Source of the DNA: Megaleporinus macrocephalus
Taxonomy: Eukaryota; Chordata; Actinopteri; Characiformes; Anostomidae
NCBI GenBank assembly: GCA_021613375.1
Contig: CM038709.1
Span: 34,119,915-34,183,914, forward strand
Direction: 5' to 3'
DNA: 64,000 nucleotides
In this document: positions 48,501 through 60,562 of the stretch, piece after piece
How positions within the stretch are numbered: the first letter of the stretch is position 1
Layout: every line of letters begins with the position of its first letter
Translations under genes and position numbers: made by a program
The notes under the pieces: generated by a model
The model's input: the letters and a program-made list of their open reading frames with translations, nothing else
The model's database searches: none
Told to the model about the DNA's origin: nothing

Positions 48501-51500
48501 ATATACTTACTTTAGTAAATTGCAAAACTTATCATTTAGCAGTTTTAAGATCTGTTATTTCACTTGTTTGAGTGTTTTTAAAACATGTTGAACCGCAGCA
48601 TAGAGGCTACAAATTTAAAATACTATGCAGCCTTTCAATACACCTTTACCTTAAATATCTAAAATGCTATGATGTAGCCTAAAATGAACCCTTGCTGCTC
48701 ATCCAACACTTCTCAGCCATTTGCTATTTTATCAAAAGAAGGTTCCGTACGTTTTTGCCAGAATTTGCTAAGTATGCAAATACCAATAAATACTGATACT
48801 AATCAATGGCCGTTTCTCATCATTCTCATGTAATATAGCTAACGTTACATCCATCATCTCCCATCAAGTCCCTGTGTTATCCGCTCAGTCTGTCCCTCGG
48901 GTTCTCTGTCAAAAGCCTGTATCTTTGCCCGCTGCTACAACCTGCTGTTGCTGGAGCACTGCTGTCACAGTGGACGTGGAGGCTACAGTAGCGGACATGT
49001 CTGTGATCTTAGCACATTTTGCAGCATCTACAGTGACACTCTTTAATCTCTTCGCACGTAACTTCTCCGCACCCCTTTTCTGCCGCTTCGGTTTCTCCAT
49101 GTTGCCTGTTCTTTAACACTCTCTCAACACTGAAACTAGTGGGAGTTTACAGCGGACCACGCAGAGAAAGGGTAGGCCGCTTTCGTCCTATATCTTGATT
49201 GGTTCAGTCCACTGTCTATATTGAAGATGGGCCAATGGGCTGCTCCCTCTAAATTGTGGGCCGGTCTCTTAGAAAAAAAAGGCAAGAAAAAAAAATCCAA
49301 CAGCATCGACCCCTGAGGACTGTCGGCCCCGGTGCGCCAGTACCCGGTACCAGCCCAGCCCTGTGTGTTTGTTGGGAATAGTATACTATTGTTTTGTTTG
49401 GACATTTATTTCCTGTAATTAGTTTTTACTTTAAAAAAAGTTTAGTGCTTTTGACTTTGGAACAAAGGCATTGTCTCAATAATAGGTATTAAGCAAGTAA
49501 ATATATGCACACTTTTTGGGCCAATTTAATCAAACACACAGCAATATGCTTTTTTTTCAAAAGTACTTTTTGAGTAATCATTTCTAAGCTTTTGTGGCTT
49601 TCCGAGTTTATTTTACATTTGCTCCTCTCTGTCTCTGATGGCTGCTTTGCATGTATATGCACGAAGAGACACATGGACATGGATAAACACAGACATTCAC
49701 ACACACACATACAGACAGATCTATGAGCTGCACATACTGCTGGTAGGGATCAGGTCTCTGTCTGGAATGAAGAGTTTGTAGCCGTAGTGTTTCTCCAGAA
49801 CGTCAGGGAGGATTTCAAGGGCAAAACGTTCCTCCTCCTGCAGCTCTTGCCCCCACTGATCTAGTTCCACTTTACTGTAGGACAGATATGCATCATACTC
49901 CTTATGATCTATGAGACACAGAAAAAGAGTTTCTCATATCAGTAAAAGGCCACATGTAGGGTTTAAAAATTTTAAACCCTTTAACTTATACCATCTTGCC
50001 ATATAAGCTCACTGCTAATTATGCTTCCTAATTGATTTTTAGCTTAAACAACACCTTGGGTTAAGAACTGAAATATAAAAAAACACTTTGGGAGCAATAT
50101 GAATGGTATAATAAGTTCTTTTGGTGCATTTTGTCCCAACGGAGGTATTATGCAGAATCTCTCCACTGGAGGGCGCTGTTGAATCACTGGTAAGACTGTG
50201 GCCTGTGTTATTTACCTCCATCAGTATCTTCTCCTCCAAAATGATGCCTGTAGCAGAGCAGGAGCTCAATCCTGTAGCATTTATACACACACAGCAGCAG
50301 AGCCAGCAGGAGCAAGATAGCCCCCAGTCCCCCAGCCAGCTCCACTGTGTACATCAGCTCAACTGAGGGTAAAAAACAGAATGAAATGTGGTGTTAGCAA
50401 AAAACAGAAAATGTTTGGGCTTACTTAATAATAACTACATGCAAATGAAGCACAACTATCGGTTGTCATTTACACAGAATTTGTCTTAGTATGCTTTATG
50501 AACAAAATGAAAATTAATCGATGTGATATGGATTAGGGATGAAATAATTATTCCACTTGTGTTATCTCTTTTTGTTAGCAATGATTCATTTATGTAAAGG
50601 AAGTCAAATTGTAACTACAAAGGGCCAATATGGCTGCAGGTTTTCATTTTAACAATGCAGGAGCTCAAATAAGCAGCTACTTAGGTACCTCTAAGTTTTT
50701 CATTGTGCAGGACTTTTGCACAGAACTGGCCCTACTGACATGAAAGATTTAGTCTCTAAATATATTTGAAATTACTCATGACTATATATAAATATATAAA
50801 TATAGGCGGACCGCGGCCTGGGTCCGGACTCAGACATCCATTGCAAGCCCAAAGTGTTAAACTAGAGGTCACTAATAGGCGGACTGCGCTCCGGACCCAG
50901 ATGTTGTCCATTGCAAACCCAAAGCGATAAACTATTGAGAAGGATTTAATTCTGTCTGTTTATTTTAAGCGGCAAAACTTTTCTTTAAGGTATACGGGCT
51001 TTGCAGGGCAGTAAACTGACAGACTAACCGCATGCGCTGTAAGATTACCAAAGGCCCTCCTCAGCCAATCGGATATGTGCAGATACAAAGCAAGGAGCAG
51101 CAGTCGGAGAATAAAGTGAGTCAAAAAGAATAACGTGCTCTAAAAACATACAAGTCCATAGCGAAAACTGACTGTTTAACCAGGAATGGACCGAGACTTT
51201 GCTCTTTAGTTTTAGAAAATACCGCTATGTAAAACCAATGAAACTGAGTTAACAAGAAGACACACATTTTATCTACTATTTCTATAAATAAACACTTTAA
51301 GATGCACTTTTTTTTCAAAACCTTGTTTTTATTAAAGTGAGTAAAGAACATTTCTTAGAAGTTTATAAATAATTTATTCAGTTCAACACTTAAACAGTTA
51401 ATATACTGAACAGTATGTGTGATGTGTTGGTCTTTCAGTTGCTGATGGTATAGGATGCTGACACTAGCCTACTTCAGTAAACTGGATACACCATTGTCAT

Positions 51501-53356
51501 AACTCAAGTTTGAAATGATGACTGTCCGGACCTTGGCCTGAGGAAATTTTCTCTAACTGGACCATATTGAACTCTAATTGAATACCCCTGCTTTATAGAG
51601 TTATTACCCCAAAATTAAAGAACCAAATATGTAACTCTTTTGAAATGTTACAGCACTGTTTCATCACTGTTACTATTATGCATTAATATAATATATGTAA
51701 TAACACAAATAATACAATACAACAGATGATAAGCATTTATTAGAATTTGAAATCACTCTGAAATGTACTCTGCATTGCACCAGAACTGAACGGATATAAA
51801 GGCACAGGACCCACCAACACAGCTTACAGGGTGTGAAGCATTGCAGTGCCTTCAGACGTAGGAAATGGAGAGTGTATTTTGATAAGAGAAAAGAGATGGG
51901 CGGTGTGTGTGTATATGTATGTATGAGTGTATGTGTGTCTGTGCATGCCTATCTGTGTGTTTGGAGACAAGTTGAGAGAGAAGTATTTCTGATCTCCTGA
52001 CGCTGTCTCTTCCTCTGAACTGCCATATGAAGAAGAGATGAGGCGCTTTCAAAGATGTTTGTTTTAAAAGAGAACTTTAGATGCTAATGTATGCCTGAAA
52101 GAGCCCCGGAGGAAAGAGAGAAGGAAATCTGCTGCTGTTTATTTATCACTGCAATAATGCATATGTGAGTAACTCGTATATGGCATATGTGCATGTGTGT
52201 AAATACCTCTTTTGCTGATCTGGATGCTGGCCTGCCGCCGTCCATTCCCATTCTCAGCATAACAAGAATAATTACCAAGGTCCCCCTCTTCTAATGAGTC
52301 TATTGTTAAAGTGATGGCCATTTCTTGCTCTCCTAGGTGCTCTCTGATGGTCCTGTCAACACATAATAAACACATAAACTTATATATTTATGTACAGTGG
52401 AATGCAGAGTTTGGGCACCTCTAGTCAAAAATTACTGTTACTGTAAATAGTTAAGTAGAAGATGAATGAACTCCAAAAGGCAGAGAATTAAAGATGAAAC
52501 ATTTGTTTCAACATTGTGGGCAAAACTAGTCCATTACTAGTGCCTTTCTTTAACAAATTTGTGATTTGAACTTTTACCTAGGTCTCTTAATTAGCTTGTT
52601 TAGACTATTGTGTGTTCACATTTATCGTTACAAAAGGCAAGATGATGAAAATGTCTAATTTTTAGAACTAACTTTGAGACAAACTTTGTCTCAACAATGA
52701 GCAGCCAAGGGGCTCCTCTAAGCAGCTGTCCAGCCTTCTAAACATTAATACAAAAGATAAAAGACCAGCTAGTATTTTCTCAGCGCATAATGTAATGAAA
52801 AAATGTCAGTTACCACAAATGGTGGAAGTCTTCAAAACCAAGAAAGCTCTCTCTATGACTGCTCATAGGATTTATAGAAAGACAAATCAGGAGTCCTGTT
52901 TACTTCCAAATGCCTTCAGAACGATTTAGCAGCTCTGGTACAACCTAGCGGTGCGCTGTTCTACTGTGCAGTGACACCTGCACAAATATGATGTACAAGT
53001 ACTTTACAAGTACTGTACATACTGTAGATTTTTTGCCCACAATAACTTGTTTGAAAAATAACTGTAGCAGAATTTCATAAAATAGACGAACTGTGTCAAT
53101 TAAATACCAGCAAATCATGAAAGTAAACATAATGCCATCTGTAAAAAAAGATTTCGAAAGAGCAGTACATATAAGATGGCCCAAGAATCCCACAGTATTA
53201 AGGCCTTTTGCATCTAGATTGAGTGCTATTTGAATACTTCAAATTAGGTCCACAATTTAGTATTTTAAACAAAATGTGATTTGAAAACTATTAACTCTTC
53301 TTTCTGCAAAAGAAATTAAAAGGAAAAGCTACTTCATACTTACTTATATACTTATA

Positions 53357-53426
<70 letters not shown>

Positions 53427-56400
53427 GAAAGTTAGTGCTTCTAACGATGAAAGATGTCAAAAAATTGGTTAGAGAAGAAGCAAGCTAAATTGCTTTTAAA
53501 AACTATAAAATGACACTAATGCTGTGATGCAATATTCTGCAATGGTTGTGCAGTTATTTCCATCTTATGGAGCACATGCAAACTCACTTGAGACATTTTT
53601 CTCACATTTTACACTTCCATGCTTGTTTGAACATCATTGTTGCTTGAGGGTAATAGAAGGTAAAAATAATTTTGTGTCATTTTTTTCTGTGTATATATTA
53701 AATACTCTTTTTGTTCTATTCTTATTCGAAAGAATATCCTAAGGACATACATTTATGTTAAACCTGAACCTGGTTGCAGTTTTTTATCCATTAGTAGCCT
53801 ATGGAAGGTTATTTTGCATTCAACCCAAATTGTTCTTGAAAGGGTTTTTAAAAGGTAAAGGAGTTCACTTACACTATTGTTTGGCTCACAGTTACAAGAG
53901 GAATTCACATAAAACCTTCACACGGCTAAATAATTTGATTAGGGAACCCTACAAAATGCTGACTTTGCCAGTCCATAATTAATGGAAAATGTATTTGTTT
54001 GCGTTATTAATCTCATTTTATACCCACATTTCCCTGCATTAACTTAACATAATCAATGTTAAAGTGATTCTGTTTCTGCTAAGGAAAGTCATTGCAAGTC
54101 ATTAATTACTGTTTGTTATGGTTGTTGCCACACAGATTGGAGGTATATACAGCTTCATACAGCACAATGGTTTGTCAATTGCCTGTAACTGAAAATTTAC
54201 AGTTCCTGAATAATATAGCCATTTAGGGACTAGAAAGATCTTTTTTCAGAACATTTTATTCAGTCATAGAAGCCAGAAACAAAGGAGTCCAGAAGATAAT
54301 CTTTTTAGCAGCATTAAAAATGACCCAAGGACACAGAATTGCTGAACTATTTAGTGATAACTTGTTTAGATGACCAGTGAAACCTGCTCTCTCACACATA
54401 AAACATTCTGGGCACATTCATAATTTCACAGAAGCATAAAGTGTTTAATTAAATAATTATAATCAACCTTAGCCACTTACAAAATTTTCAATCTTCAAAT
54501 TTTCAAGTGTCTAAATCTACATCAGAATAGTTAAATGAGAAAAAAATAATAATTTGAAGGGGGTGACCAGCTTTCTAAAACTTGTTGCATGTTAAATGTA
54601 GCCAAATCATTGAAATTTTGGATTTTTGATGTGCTGCCATGCTGCCTCACTGGGGTTTAGATTTTGAGTTTGCGTGCATTTGTTTTCTCTTTTTTCCCCG
54701 AGAATTTCTAGTTCAGTTGTTAAGATGCAAACAAATTACATTCAGGGTAGTCTGAAGTAAAATGCATCATTGTAGAGAAACATAAATAGGTTCACAATGG
54801 CTATACATAATTGAAGACATTGTTTTATGATTAGATTCCGTAAATCTGTAATTTTCTGCATAATACACCATTTACATTAAACACCTTTGATTTTGTTTAT
54901 ATCTTAACTATTCTTTGTTTACAATTGAACTATTCTTTTGTTTTTGTATTGAAGAAAACAAGTGGTTGAATTCCCCAGTAACAAATGCGTAAAAACTTAA
55001 TACCTTAACCCATTGAAGAAGCATGGTAAGATATGTAATGAATAGCTTGTGTACAAAAATCCACATATGTCACAGAGTTATTAGCTTTTTCACATGGGGA
55101 ACTTGACAAATGTTTAAGGCAATAACTTTGAACACAGAGGCATTAGATCTTCTTACTTTTCTAAATAAACACAAACAAGTGCTTGTGTAATCCCAGATTT
55201 TAGTAATGTTTAGTAAAGTTTGGCAAGAGTGTCAAATGTATGGGATAATTAAGACAAGGCATTCTTCACCGGAGCTTAATGGTAGCTAAAACTGATCACC
55301 ACAATTGCCAACACTCAGAACTAAACCCTAAGCCAAAATCCCTTGTCTTGCAAGCCTTAGGAGGCAGCAGCACTGTGAAAAAGCGTCAAAAGCGTTTTAT
55401 TTACTGTTAGATATGAGCCTTAACTGTGGCAGCATGTCTACATCTATTAAGAACCCACAGTCACACATATCAAGTCTTTCGTTCCCTCTGCATGCCAGAC
55501 TGCCACAGGGAAGGTCATAGTAGACATGACCAAAGCCACTTAATCTTCTGCAAACTGGACTTAGCATGTTAGCACAGAGCAGTCCAATGTCCAGATCAGG
55601 TTGTTCATCAGAAAATGAAACTTACTGGCTTACTGAACTGTTGTGTATTAAGAGTAGTTTTGCTGGTAAAGTCCGATGTAGGTATGTAGGGTAAATCAGC
55701 TGCATCAATTTGGGGATATTTAACAAGAATTAGTCTGATTATTTAATTGTTTAAATTAGTCAAATATACCCAAATTGTCTTGTTCATATTTATGCCAATG
55801 ACATTGGTATTTAAACTTCCATATATTACAAATCAAGAAGATATAAACTGGTTTAAATCAACAAAATTGTACTGAATATAAAGAAACCATGCGCTTGGTG
55901 TATGGTATATAGCTTTTCCTATTCCTTTGAATTGCATCTCTTCAAAAAGTTGATTCATTCAAATATCTTGGACTTTGGATTGACCCTGAACTTTCTTACA
56001 TTAAGTCCAACACTGATTGCATTATAAAAAGAACATATTGTTGTCTGTGATCACTTTATTGCTTAATCAACTGCATTGCATTTCTAGGAAAATTCTCAGC
56101 TGATTTTCTTGTTATTAATATGTTGACACATATAGAACTCACACATATAGAACCATATAGAACTCACCACTGTTTAATGCATCAGTCTTGTCTACTTGTT
56201 CTGAGATATCTTACTTTACTTTCATGATGTCATTATTTTTTGTCTTAAAACATGCTTTTAATTTGGGTACTTAAAATTTTCAGTTAACTTGAGGCACAAC
56301 ATAAAATAAAACAAACAACATAAAGTTGCACCTATTGCTGACACAGAGTTTCCATTGCGCATGCACAGCTTGTATAATCTCCACAAAAAAAGCCCTGCCA

Positions 56401-59400
56401 ATCAAATGAGATATGGTTGTAGTGGCTGCAAGCCTAAGGTCACAATGTACAATGCTAAACCTTGGCTACAGGGGTATAAAGCCCACCCAGCACTGGGCAG
56501 TGAAACAGTGGAACTGCATTCTCTTGGGTGAGGAAGTATCTTCTGATTTGGGATGAGCTGGATTTGTGTTCATGATCCAGAAAAAATCATGTAACATCTA
56601 GACAACCTCACTAAAGCTATAGCTAAATGCAGTCAAATCCTCACAACAAACATTCCAACATCTAATGTAGACTAGAGGCTGTTACTACCTGACATTACCT
56701 ATTAATACCCCAGGTTACAGAAGAAATTGGTGAAGCCGATGTCAAACTTAAATGGCAGCTTAATTAAACATGACAATTAAAATATTACATTATTTATGCA
56801 AATAAACGGATTAAATGATTTTGTGTAAATATTTTACTTTTTTATCTAGAGTTACTAATAATGGTAGATGAATGCATTGGTATAGCTGCCCTGTTCCTTC
56901 AAGAGCTACCCCTGGTGTTTCTCACAAAACTCCATTCGAGTGAGTTGAAAGTAATAGAAATGTCCAGCACTAATAGGTTCCAGAAGGGTGGTAAATGACT
57001 GGTTGTAATTGTTAGCTATAATACAAATAACCGATTGATATTGGATTGCCTTTTCTAACCACAGAAAGAAGCAGCACATCCTGTGTAGTGAGTCGTATGT
57101 AATGGCAAAACCATTTTTTAAACAAATACCACATATGTTTACCTCTGAGCTAATGCTGGGACAGCACATTCTGATTCAGCAATAATTGGAGCGTTAAGAA
57201 AGAAGCATCTAATCCCCATAAGTGAGCTTTGTAGCATAAAGGCCTGAAAGTGAGCTTTTTCGTTACCAGATGAAATCAACTGGTGCAGTTCCCCATGGTT
57301 AAGTGATATGCACCGTTCTCTTACTATTTATATGTGTTGTGTAGAGTGTTTTGTGGACATGGCCCTTGAGGAGTTACTCTCATCCACACTCATCCAGTGT
57401 GCATAGCTGATCAGCTGCATTATTGATATACCGTGCACTCAGCATGAGATATTATAGTGAATTATTCAAGAGTTCTTCAGTTTTCAGATCAGAGAGAGAA
57501 AGAGAGAGAGGGAAAGAGAGAGAGAGAAGGAAAAAGAAAGAAGGGGGGTGCAGGAGCAAAGTAATGTCTTAATTTATAAGGATTAAAATGTATACAAATT
57601 TTGGTATGCACAGCTTTTGCACTACGTTGTAGTACACTATCCAAACACATATGTTAAAAACAACAAACAGGGTCTGATGTTCTAAACCTTTTGTGCCATT
57701 TTTAGACGCAATTTGTACACATTCTGCCTACATGTTATGGTATGTCCAAAACTGGCACACAAGCCTATACATGGAGTTTCTGCACCGTATGTATGCAAAA
57801 ATGCAGAACTAGCTTCTCTTCCTCATGCATGTGCATTCAAGTAAGGCCCATGCAAACAGGACAGAATTATGCAAAAAGATGTGGAGATGTTGAAAGTGCA
57901 ACTGATTATATACATATTGCATATTGTTCTATATTAAAATTCAAAGTCTCATCAACTTTTAGTGACCTTTTTTGTATTTTAAACAGTATTTCCCAATGAT
58001 TTACATTAACAGTATATATATATATATTGATACATATCAACATTTGATATGTCCCATTTTCAATTTAATATGCTAAATATTTTAATAGATAGCAAACTGC
58101 GTTAAACAAATGATTAATGGAACTTCTTGCTCGTCAAAAGTCATATTGTAATATGAATATATAGTAATATATTGCACACCCATAGTAACCAGTGATAAGT
58201 GTTCATAGCTCAAGGACTGTGATTCCTGTTTTTTTTTTTTAAAAAAAGCAAGAAAGATGATTGTGATTTTCTGCATGCAGCAAAATTCATGAAACTTTCA
58301 GGCGTATGTGTGTGAGAAAAGATGTGGCAAAACAAGCTGTATGACGTGATGCAGCTGCGCAGTCCATGTTACACAATTCCCATTTTATACAATGCATTGG
58401 TTTCACATCACATTTTAAATTTTGAAAAGTCTCAGGAGTTAGGGGGTGGGGCTGCATGCAGGTTGCACGATAAGCTGCTGCATTATATCGAACACAACAT
58501 TCATTGTGGCTGCACACTGCAGTCAAATCAAGGGACATTCTGCGCTGCAGCTGCACTCGTAGGTACATTTGCCCACTGTGTGTTATTAAACAGGCTGTTC
58601 TGTGAAGTTAAGGACAACACAACTAGTGCATATTTTATTTAACACAGATAATGCTCAGATTTTTAACACAGTGTGTTTGTTACCTGATCTGTGCCAGAGG
58701 TATGTGTGTTTCAGTGCCATAAATAGTTAAAAAAAATAACATAAAAGATGTGCAATTAATTTCTAAAATCTATCTGGCTGAGTCATGTTCAAACCTCTTG
58801 TAAAATGCGCATTATAAAATCAGTAGTTCCTTTCCTAAGACCTGAGCCTGATTTTGTTTTAATTGAAGGACTGGTAGCTTCTTTTCTTAAGACAACTTGG
58901 CTAAAATATAGCTAAAGGCTAAATCACTTCTCCAGTACTGTTTAGTGTAACACTCAGTCTTTGATCAGAAGTATTTGCACAGTAATATCAAAAGTAAATA
59001 ATACGTTACTTATATCTTATATGCTTTAAATGTCCATGTATTGGCAGACTGACCTGATAGCAGGCTAAACTGGGTGTGAAAAAATGTGTTTACTGTCATA
59101 TGTAAAAGTTTCAGTGGCCCATGTTTAAATTAAGTTTAAATAAGTTTTCAAATCACATTTTTCCTAATATTTTTATTATTGCATAACCAAATTTTTTTTT
59201 TTAAAAACCTGCAACATACAATGATGGGCAACGTGAGGCCATGTGATGCAGTGATTTTAGTACTGTAAATGAATTTAAATACTTTTAATGTTTATTTGCA
59301 AATGAATGAAAAGTTACTATAAAAACAATTATCAGTCCAAAAAAAAAACTAGCCTCATTGTTTTTCTCATTAAGACTGACATAAGTATTACAGTAATGTT

Positions 59401-59840
59401 TTAAAGTGCTTACCTAGTGCTTGCCAACCTAGAAATATATATTATCGAGTCCAAAAATGACTTAAGAGTCTGAAGAACCAATACTGACAATTTCAATACC
59501 TAAGCCAGACATAGTAGTCACAACAATCTTCTATGTTGTCCAACAGAAATGTAACATGACACATTTTCACATTTTCTGGAGAGACATCTGGCTTTTCTGT
59601 AAATCTCTCATATTATATAGCCTTTCATAATTCAGTCTTCAGTTAACTGGCATCATAGTGGCAGATGTGTCCAGTGTGTAAGGTGCCCCCAGGACACAGC
59701 ATCCAACCTGATGTCGCTCTCTCGGATGCGGCTCTGGTCCATGTCTTCGATAAACTTCTCTCCCTTCATCCAGTATACCAGCGGGCTGACGTCGCCACTG
59801 TAGCCGAAGAAGGCACGGCATGTCAGGTTCACCGCTGCTC
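41767..59840 (-). CDS. il1rapl1: Interleukin-1 receptor accessory protein-like 1, last five coding exons (partial)
   Basis: Exons 59840-59708, 52352-52207, 50362-50216, 49908-49738 and 42503-41767 join with consistent phases into 443 residues, about the last two thirds of a ~696-residue protein. This is a synaptic adhesion and signalling receptor: its Ig ectodomain binds presynaptic PTP-delta, and its TIR domain and tail act inside the neuron. The encoded order is the last Ig domain ([16 protein letters not shown] to [12 protein letters not shown]), membrane segment ([20 protein letters not shown]), TIR domain (box 1 YDAYLSY, box 2 RDLIP, box 3 FWKRLRY) and a ~150-residue tail ending [16 protein letters not shown]. 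That ending distinguishes IL1RAPL1 from IL1RAPL2 and IL1RAP. Exons for the first Ig domains and signal peptide must lie beyond 64000. The a or b paralogue is undecided. Introns are crowded with transposons. Confidence 0.95.
42504..43772 (-). other. il1rapl1: il1rapl1 intron, unique part next to the last exon
   Basis: No recognisable repeat or exon. AT-rich apart from the polypyrimidine tract directly before the acceptor. Confidence 0.5.
43773..44745 (-). mobile_element. Non-autonomous hAT element, CAGGGCTGGACT family, copy 2
   Basis: Intact inverted ends CAGGGCTGGACTGG and CCAGTCCAGCCCTG, flanked by GGCATGAC and GGTATAAC, an 8-base duplication differing by two transitions. The minus-strand frame at 44473-44285 encodes [20 protein letters not shown] and matches the N-terminal frames of copies 1 and 3. 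It lies within the il1rapl1 last intron, in the gene's orientation with respect to that frame. 973 bases; catalytic region absent. Confidence 0.85.
44746..48078 (-). other. il1rapl1: il1rapl1 intron with a candidate cassette exon
   Basis: Mostly unique AT-rich sequence with an A-run near 45528-45539. A possible 45-nt exon at 46986-46942 is listed separately. No other coding signal is convincing. Confidence 0.5.
46942..46986 (-). CDS. il1rapl1: Candidate 45-nt in-frame cassette exon of il1rapl1
   Basis: On the minus strand, TTTATGTTTAG|GTCTC opens and TTAGAG|GTACAGT closes a 45-base block. Spliced between the exons at 49738 and 42503 it keeps the phase (1 to 1) and contains no stop. It would change the junction to an insertion of [15 protein letters not shown] immediately after RDLIPTS, the BB-loop region of the TIR domain. 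The donor is good; the acceptor's pyrimidine tract is interrupted by purines. I know of no described exon here. It may be a chance open stretch. Confidence 0.3.
48079..49363 (-). mobile_element. Non-autonomous hAT element, CAGGGCTGGACT family, copy 3 (longest)
   Basis: Left end CAGGGCTGGACTGGGACAAA; right end GCCCAGCCCTG with one change. Flanks TGTGTTGG and TGTGTTTG differ at one of eight bases. The minus-strand frame at 49100-48909 encodes [20 protein letters not shown] and continues for 63 residues. At 1285 bases it keeps sequence deleted from the other copies, but no catalytic transposase region. It lies in the same il1rapl1 intron as copy 2. Confidence 0.85.
49738..49908 (-). CDS. il1rapl1: il1rapl1 exon: N-terminal half of TIR domain
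   Basis: 171 bases, acceptor GTGTCTCATAG|AT, donor AGCA|GTATGTG, phase 1 at both ends. It encodes [18 protein letters not shown] (box 1), [20 protein letters not shown] and [13 protein letters not shown], the box 2/BB-loop region. The last base pairs with the first two of the final exon to give Thr before YIEDV, as in mammalian IL1RAPL1. Confidence 0.95.
50216..50362 (-). CDS. il1rapl1: il1rapl1 exon: transmembrane segment
   Basis: 147 bases, acceptor TTTTTTACCCTCAG|TT, donor GGAG|GTAAAT, phase 1 at both ends. It encodes [20 protein letters not shown] plus [20 protein letters not shown]: the juxtamembrane stretch, a ~20-residue hydrophobic helix and the cytoplasmic stop-transfer region leading to the TIR domain. 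Confidence 0.95.
50804..51590 (+). mobile_element. hAT element, CAGGGGT family, second copy with duplicated left end
   Basis: It shares GGTCACTAATAGGCGGA, GTTGTCCA, AAACTATTGAGAAGGAT, AAACACTTTAAGATGCACTT and the right end GAATACCCCTG with the element at 31841-32586. The left end appears twice about 70 bases apart (AGGCGGACCGCGG at 50804, then GGTCACTAATAGGCGGACTG), suggesting a tandem partial copy. No clear target duplication. It lies in the il1rapl1 intron between the Ig and transmembrane exons. Confidence 0.75.
52207..52352 (-). CDS. il1rapl1: il1rapl1 exon: end of last Ig domain
   Basis: 146 bases, acceptor GTTGACAG|GA, donor AGAG|GTATTT. It encodes [20 protein letters not shown] then [20 protein letters not shown] and ASIQISKR. 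The [10 protein letters not shown] block is the C-terminal cysteine strand of the membrane-proximal Ig domain, highly conserved in IL1RAPL proteins. Confidence 0.95.
52393..52960. mobile_element. Tc1-like element, decayed
   Basis: It starts TACAGTGGAATGCAGAGTTT and GGGCACCTCTAGTCAAAAAT, the terminal repeat of a widespread vertebrate Tc1 group, followed by its typical subterminal sequence. Transposase remnants are slight and full of stops. The right end was not located precisely. It lies in the il1rapl1 intron. Confidence 0.65.
53360..53423 (+). repeat. (TA)n microsatellite
   Basis: About 32 uninterrupted TA units in the il1rapl1 intron. Likely length-variable. Confidence 0.95.
53424..55849 (-). 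other. il1rapl1: il1rapl1 intron, AT-rich unique sequence
   Basis: No exon, RNA gene or known repeat recognised. Frames at 53524-53742 and 53755-53982 (+) lack domain resemblance. Confidence 0.5.
55850..56220 (+). mobile_element. LINE reverse-transcriptase C-terminal fragment
   Basis: Broken frames encode [13 protein letters not shown], then [20 protein letters not shown] and a [17 protein letters not shown] segment. This matches the post-palm region (KYLGLWID block) of fish non-LTR reverse transcriptases. Stops and a small tandem duplication (ACACATATAGAACTCAC) show decay. It is antisense to il1rapl1. Confidence 0.6.
56221..57487 (-). other. il1rapl1: il1rapl1 intron, no feature seen
   Basis: AT-rich unique sequence. 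Short frames on both strands are chance. Confidence 0.5.
57488..57547 (+). repeat. (GA)n-rich purine tract
   Basis: AGAGAG runs interrupted by AAAG and GGAAAG words, ending in a G-run. Continuous purines on the plus strand. Confidence 0.85.
57548..59707 (-). other. il1rapl1: il1rapl1 intron, no feature seen
   Basis: Unique AT-rich sequence with a short TA run near 58013-58027 and T-runs near 58230 and 59192. Overlapping frames on both strands at 58287-58642 have no recognisable domain. Confidence 0.5.
59708..59840 (-). CDS. il1rapl1: il1rapl1 exon: first half of last Ig domain
   Basis: 133 bases, acceptor TGCCCTATGCAG|GA, donor ATCAG|GTTGGA, entry phase 1 and exit phase 2. It encodes [20 protein letters not shown] and [20 protein letters not shown], ending SDI plus a split Arg codon completed in the next exon. 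The [15 protein letters not shown] block is the signature of this Ig domain in IL1RAPL1. It is the most upstream coding exon in the window; the previous exon was not found between here and 64000. Confidence 0.95.
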
Positions 59841-60291
59841 CTGCATAGGGCAGCAATAGACACATTTAACATTTTGGCTAATAAGATCAAACTCAGCAAA
59901 GTCTGCATCAAAGTCATTTCTGCTCCCAGGAGCATGCAGGATAGAGGTGCTACACTAAGTCAAGATCAGATTGTTTTTATGTTTGATAAATAACTGAGAG
60001 TGTATCTAACTGCTAACTGGTATAACAATGGATGTTGATGAATTGCTTATAATGGCATGGTATTTTCTCCTCTGAAAATTGAGCCTTGCACAGAAGATTT
60101 CTTTTAGACTGTAAATTAGGATTTTTTTCCACACATCTGAGGTTTGTTTAAGTCTAAGCAAAAAACTGAAATCTAAGTCTGATTTAGATCACATTGTTGA
60201 GTTGAGCAAATGATTGCATGTCTTCAGCACAGGTATACACATGATCTCAATCTCACACATATGAAGCTTGCCTGTGGTTCTGACTGACAAA

Positions 60292-60300
<9 letters not shown>

Positions 60301-60336
<36 letters not shown>
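60301..60336 (+). repeat. (CA)n microsatellite
   Basis: Eighteen perfect CA units, preceded by GCGC and followed by imperfect CA/CG units, in the il1rapl1 intron. Confidence 0.95.
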
Positions 60337-60340
<4 letters not shown>

Positions 60341-60562
60341 CCACGCAGGCATATTCACATGCACGCATGGTAGCTTGCCTCCCTAGTGCAGCTGTTGTGC
60401 GTCAGCAGTGATGTCAGTGATATCAGTATGTACAGTATACAAGCAGCATGCATTTCGCTTCGCTCACTCAGCCAATCAGAAACTAACCTGTCACTATCAT
60501 TTACAGCACTGTTCTGCCTACTGACAACTGCACACGCTCATTAAATGTCCAATAATCTCAGT

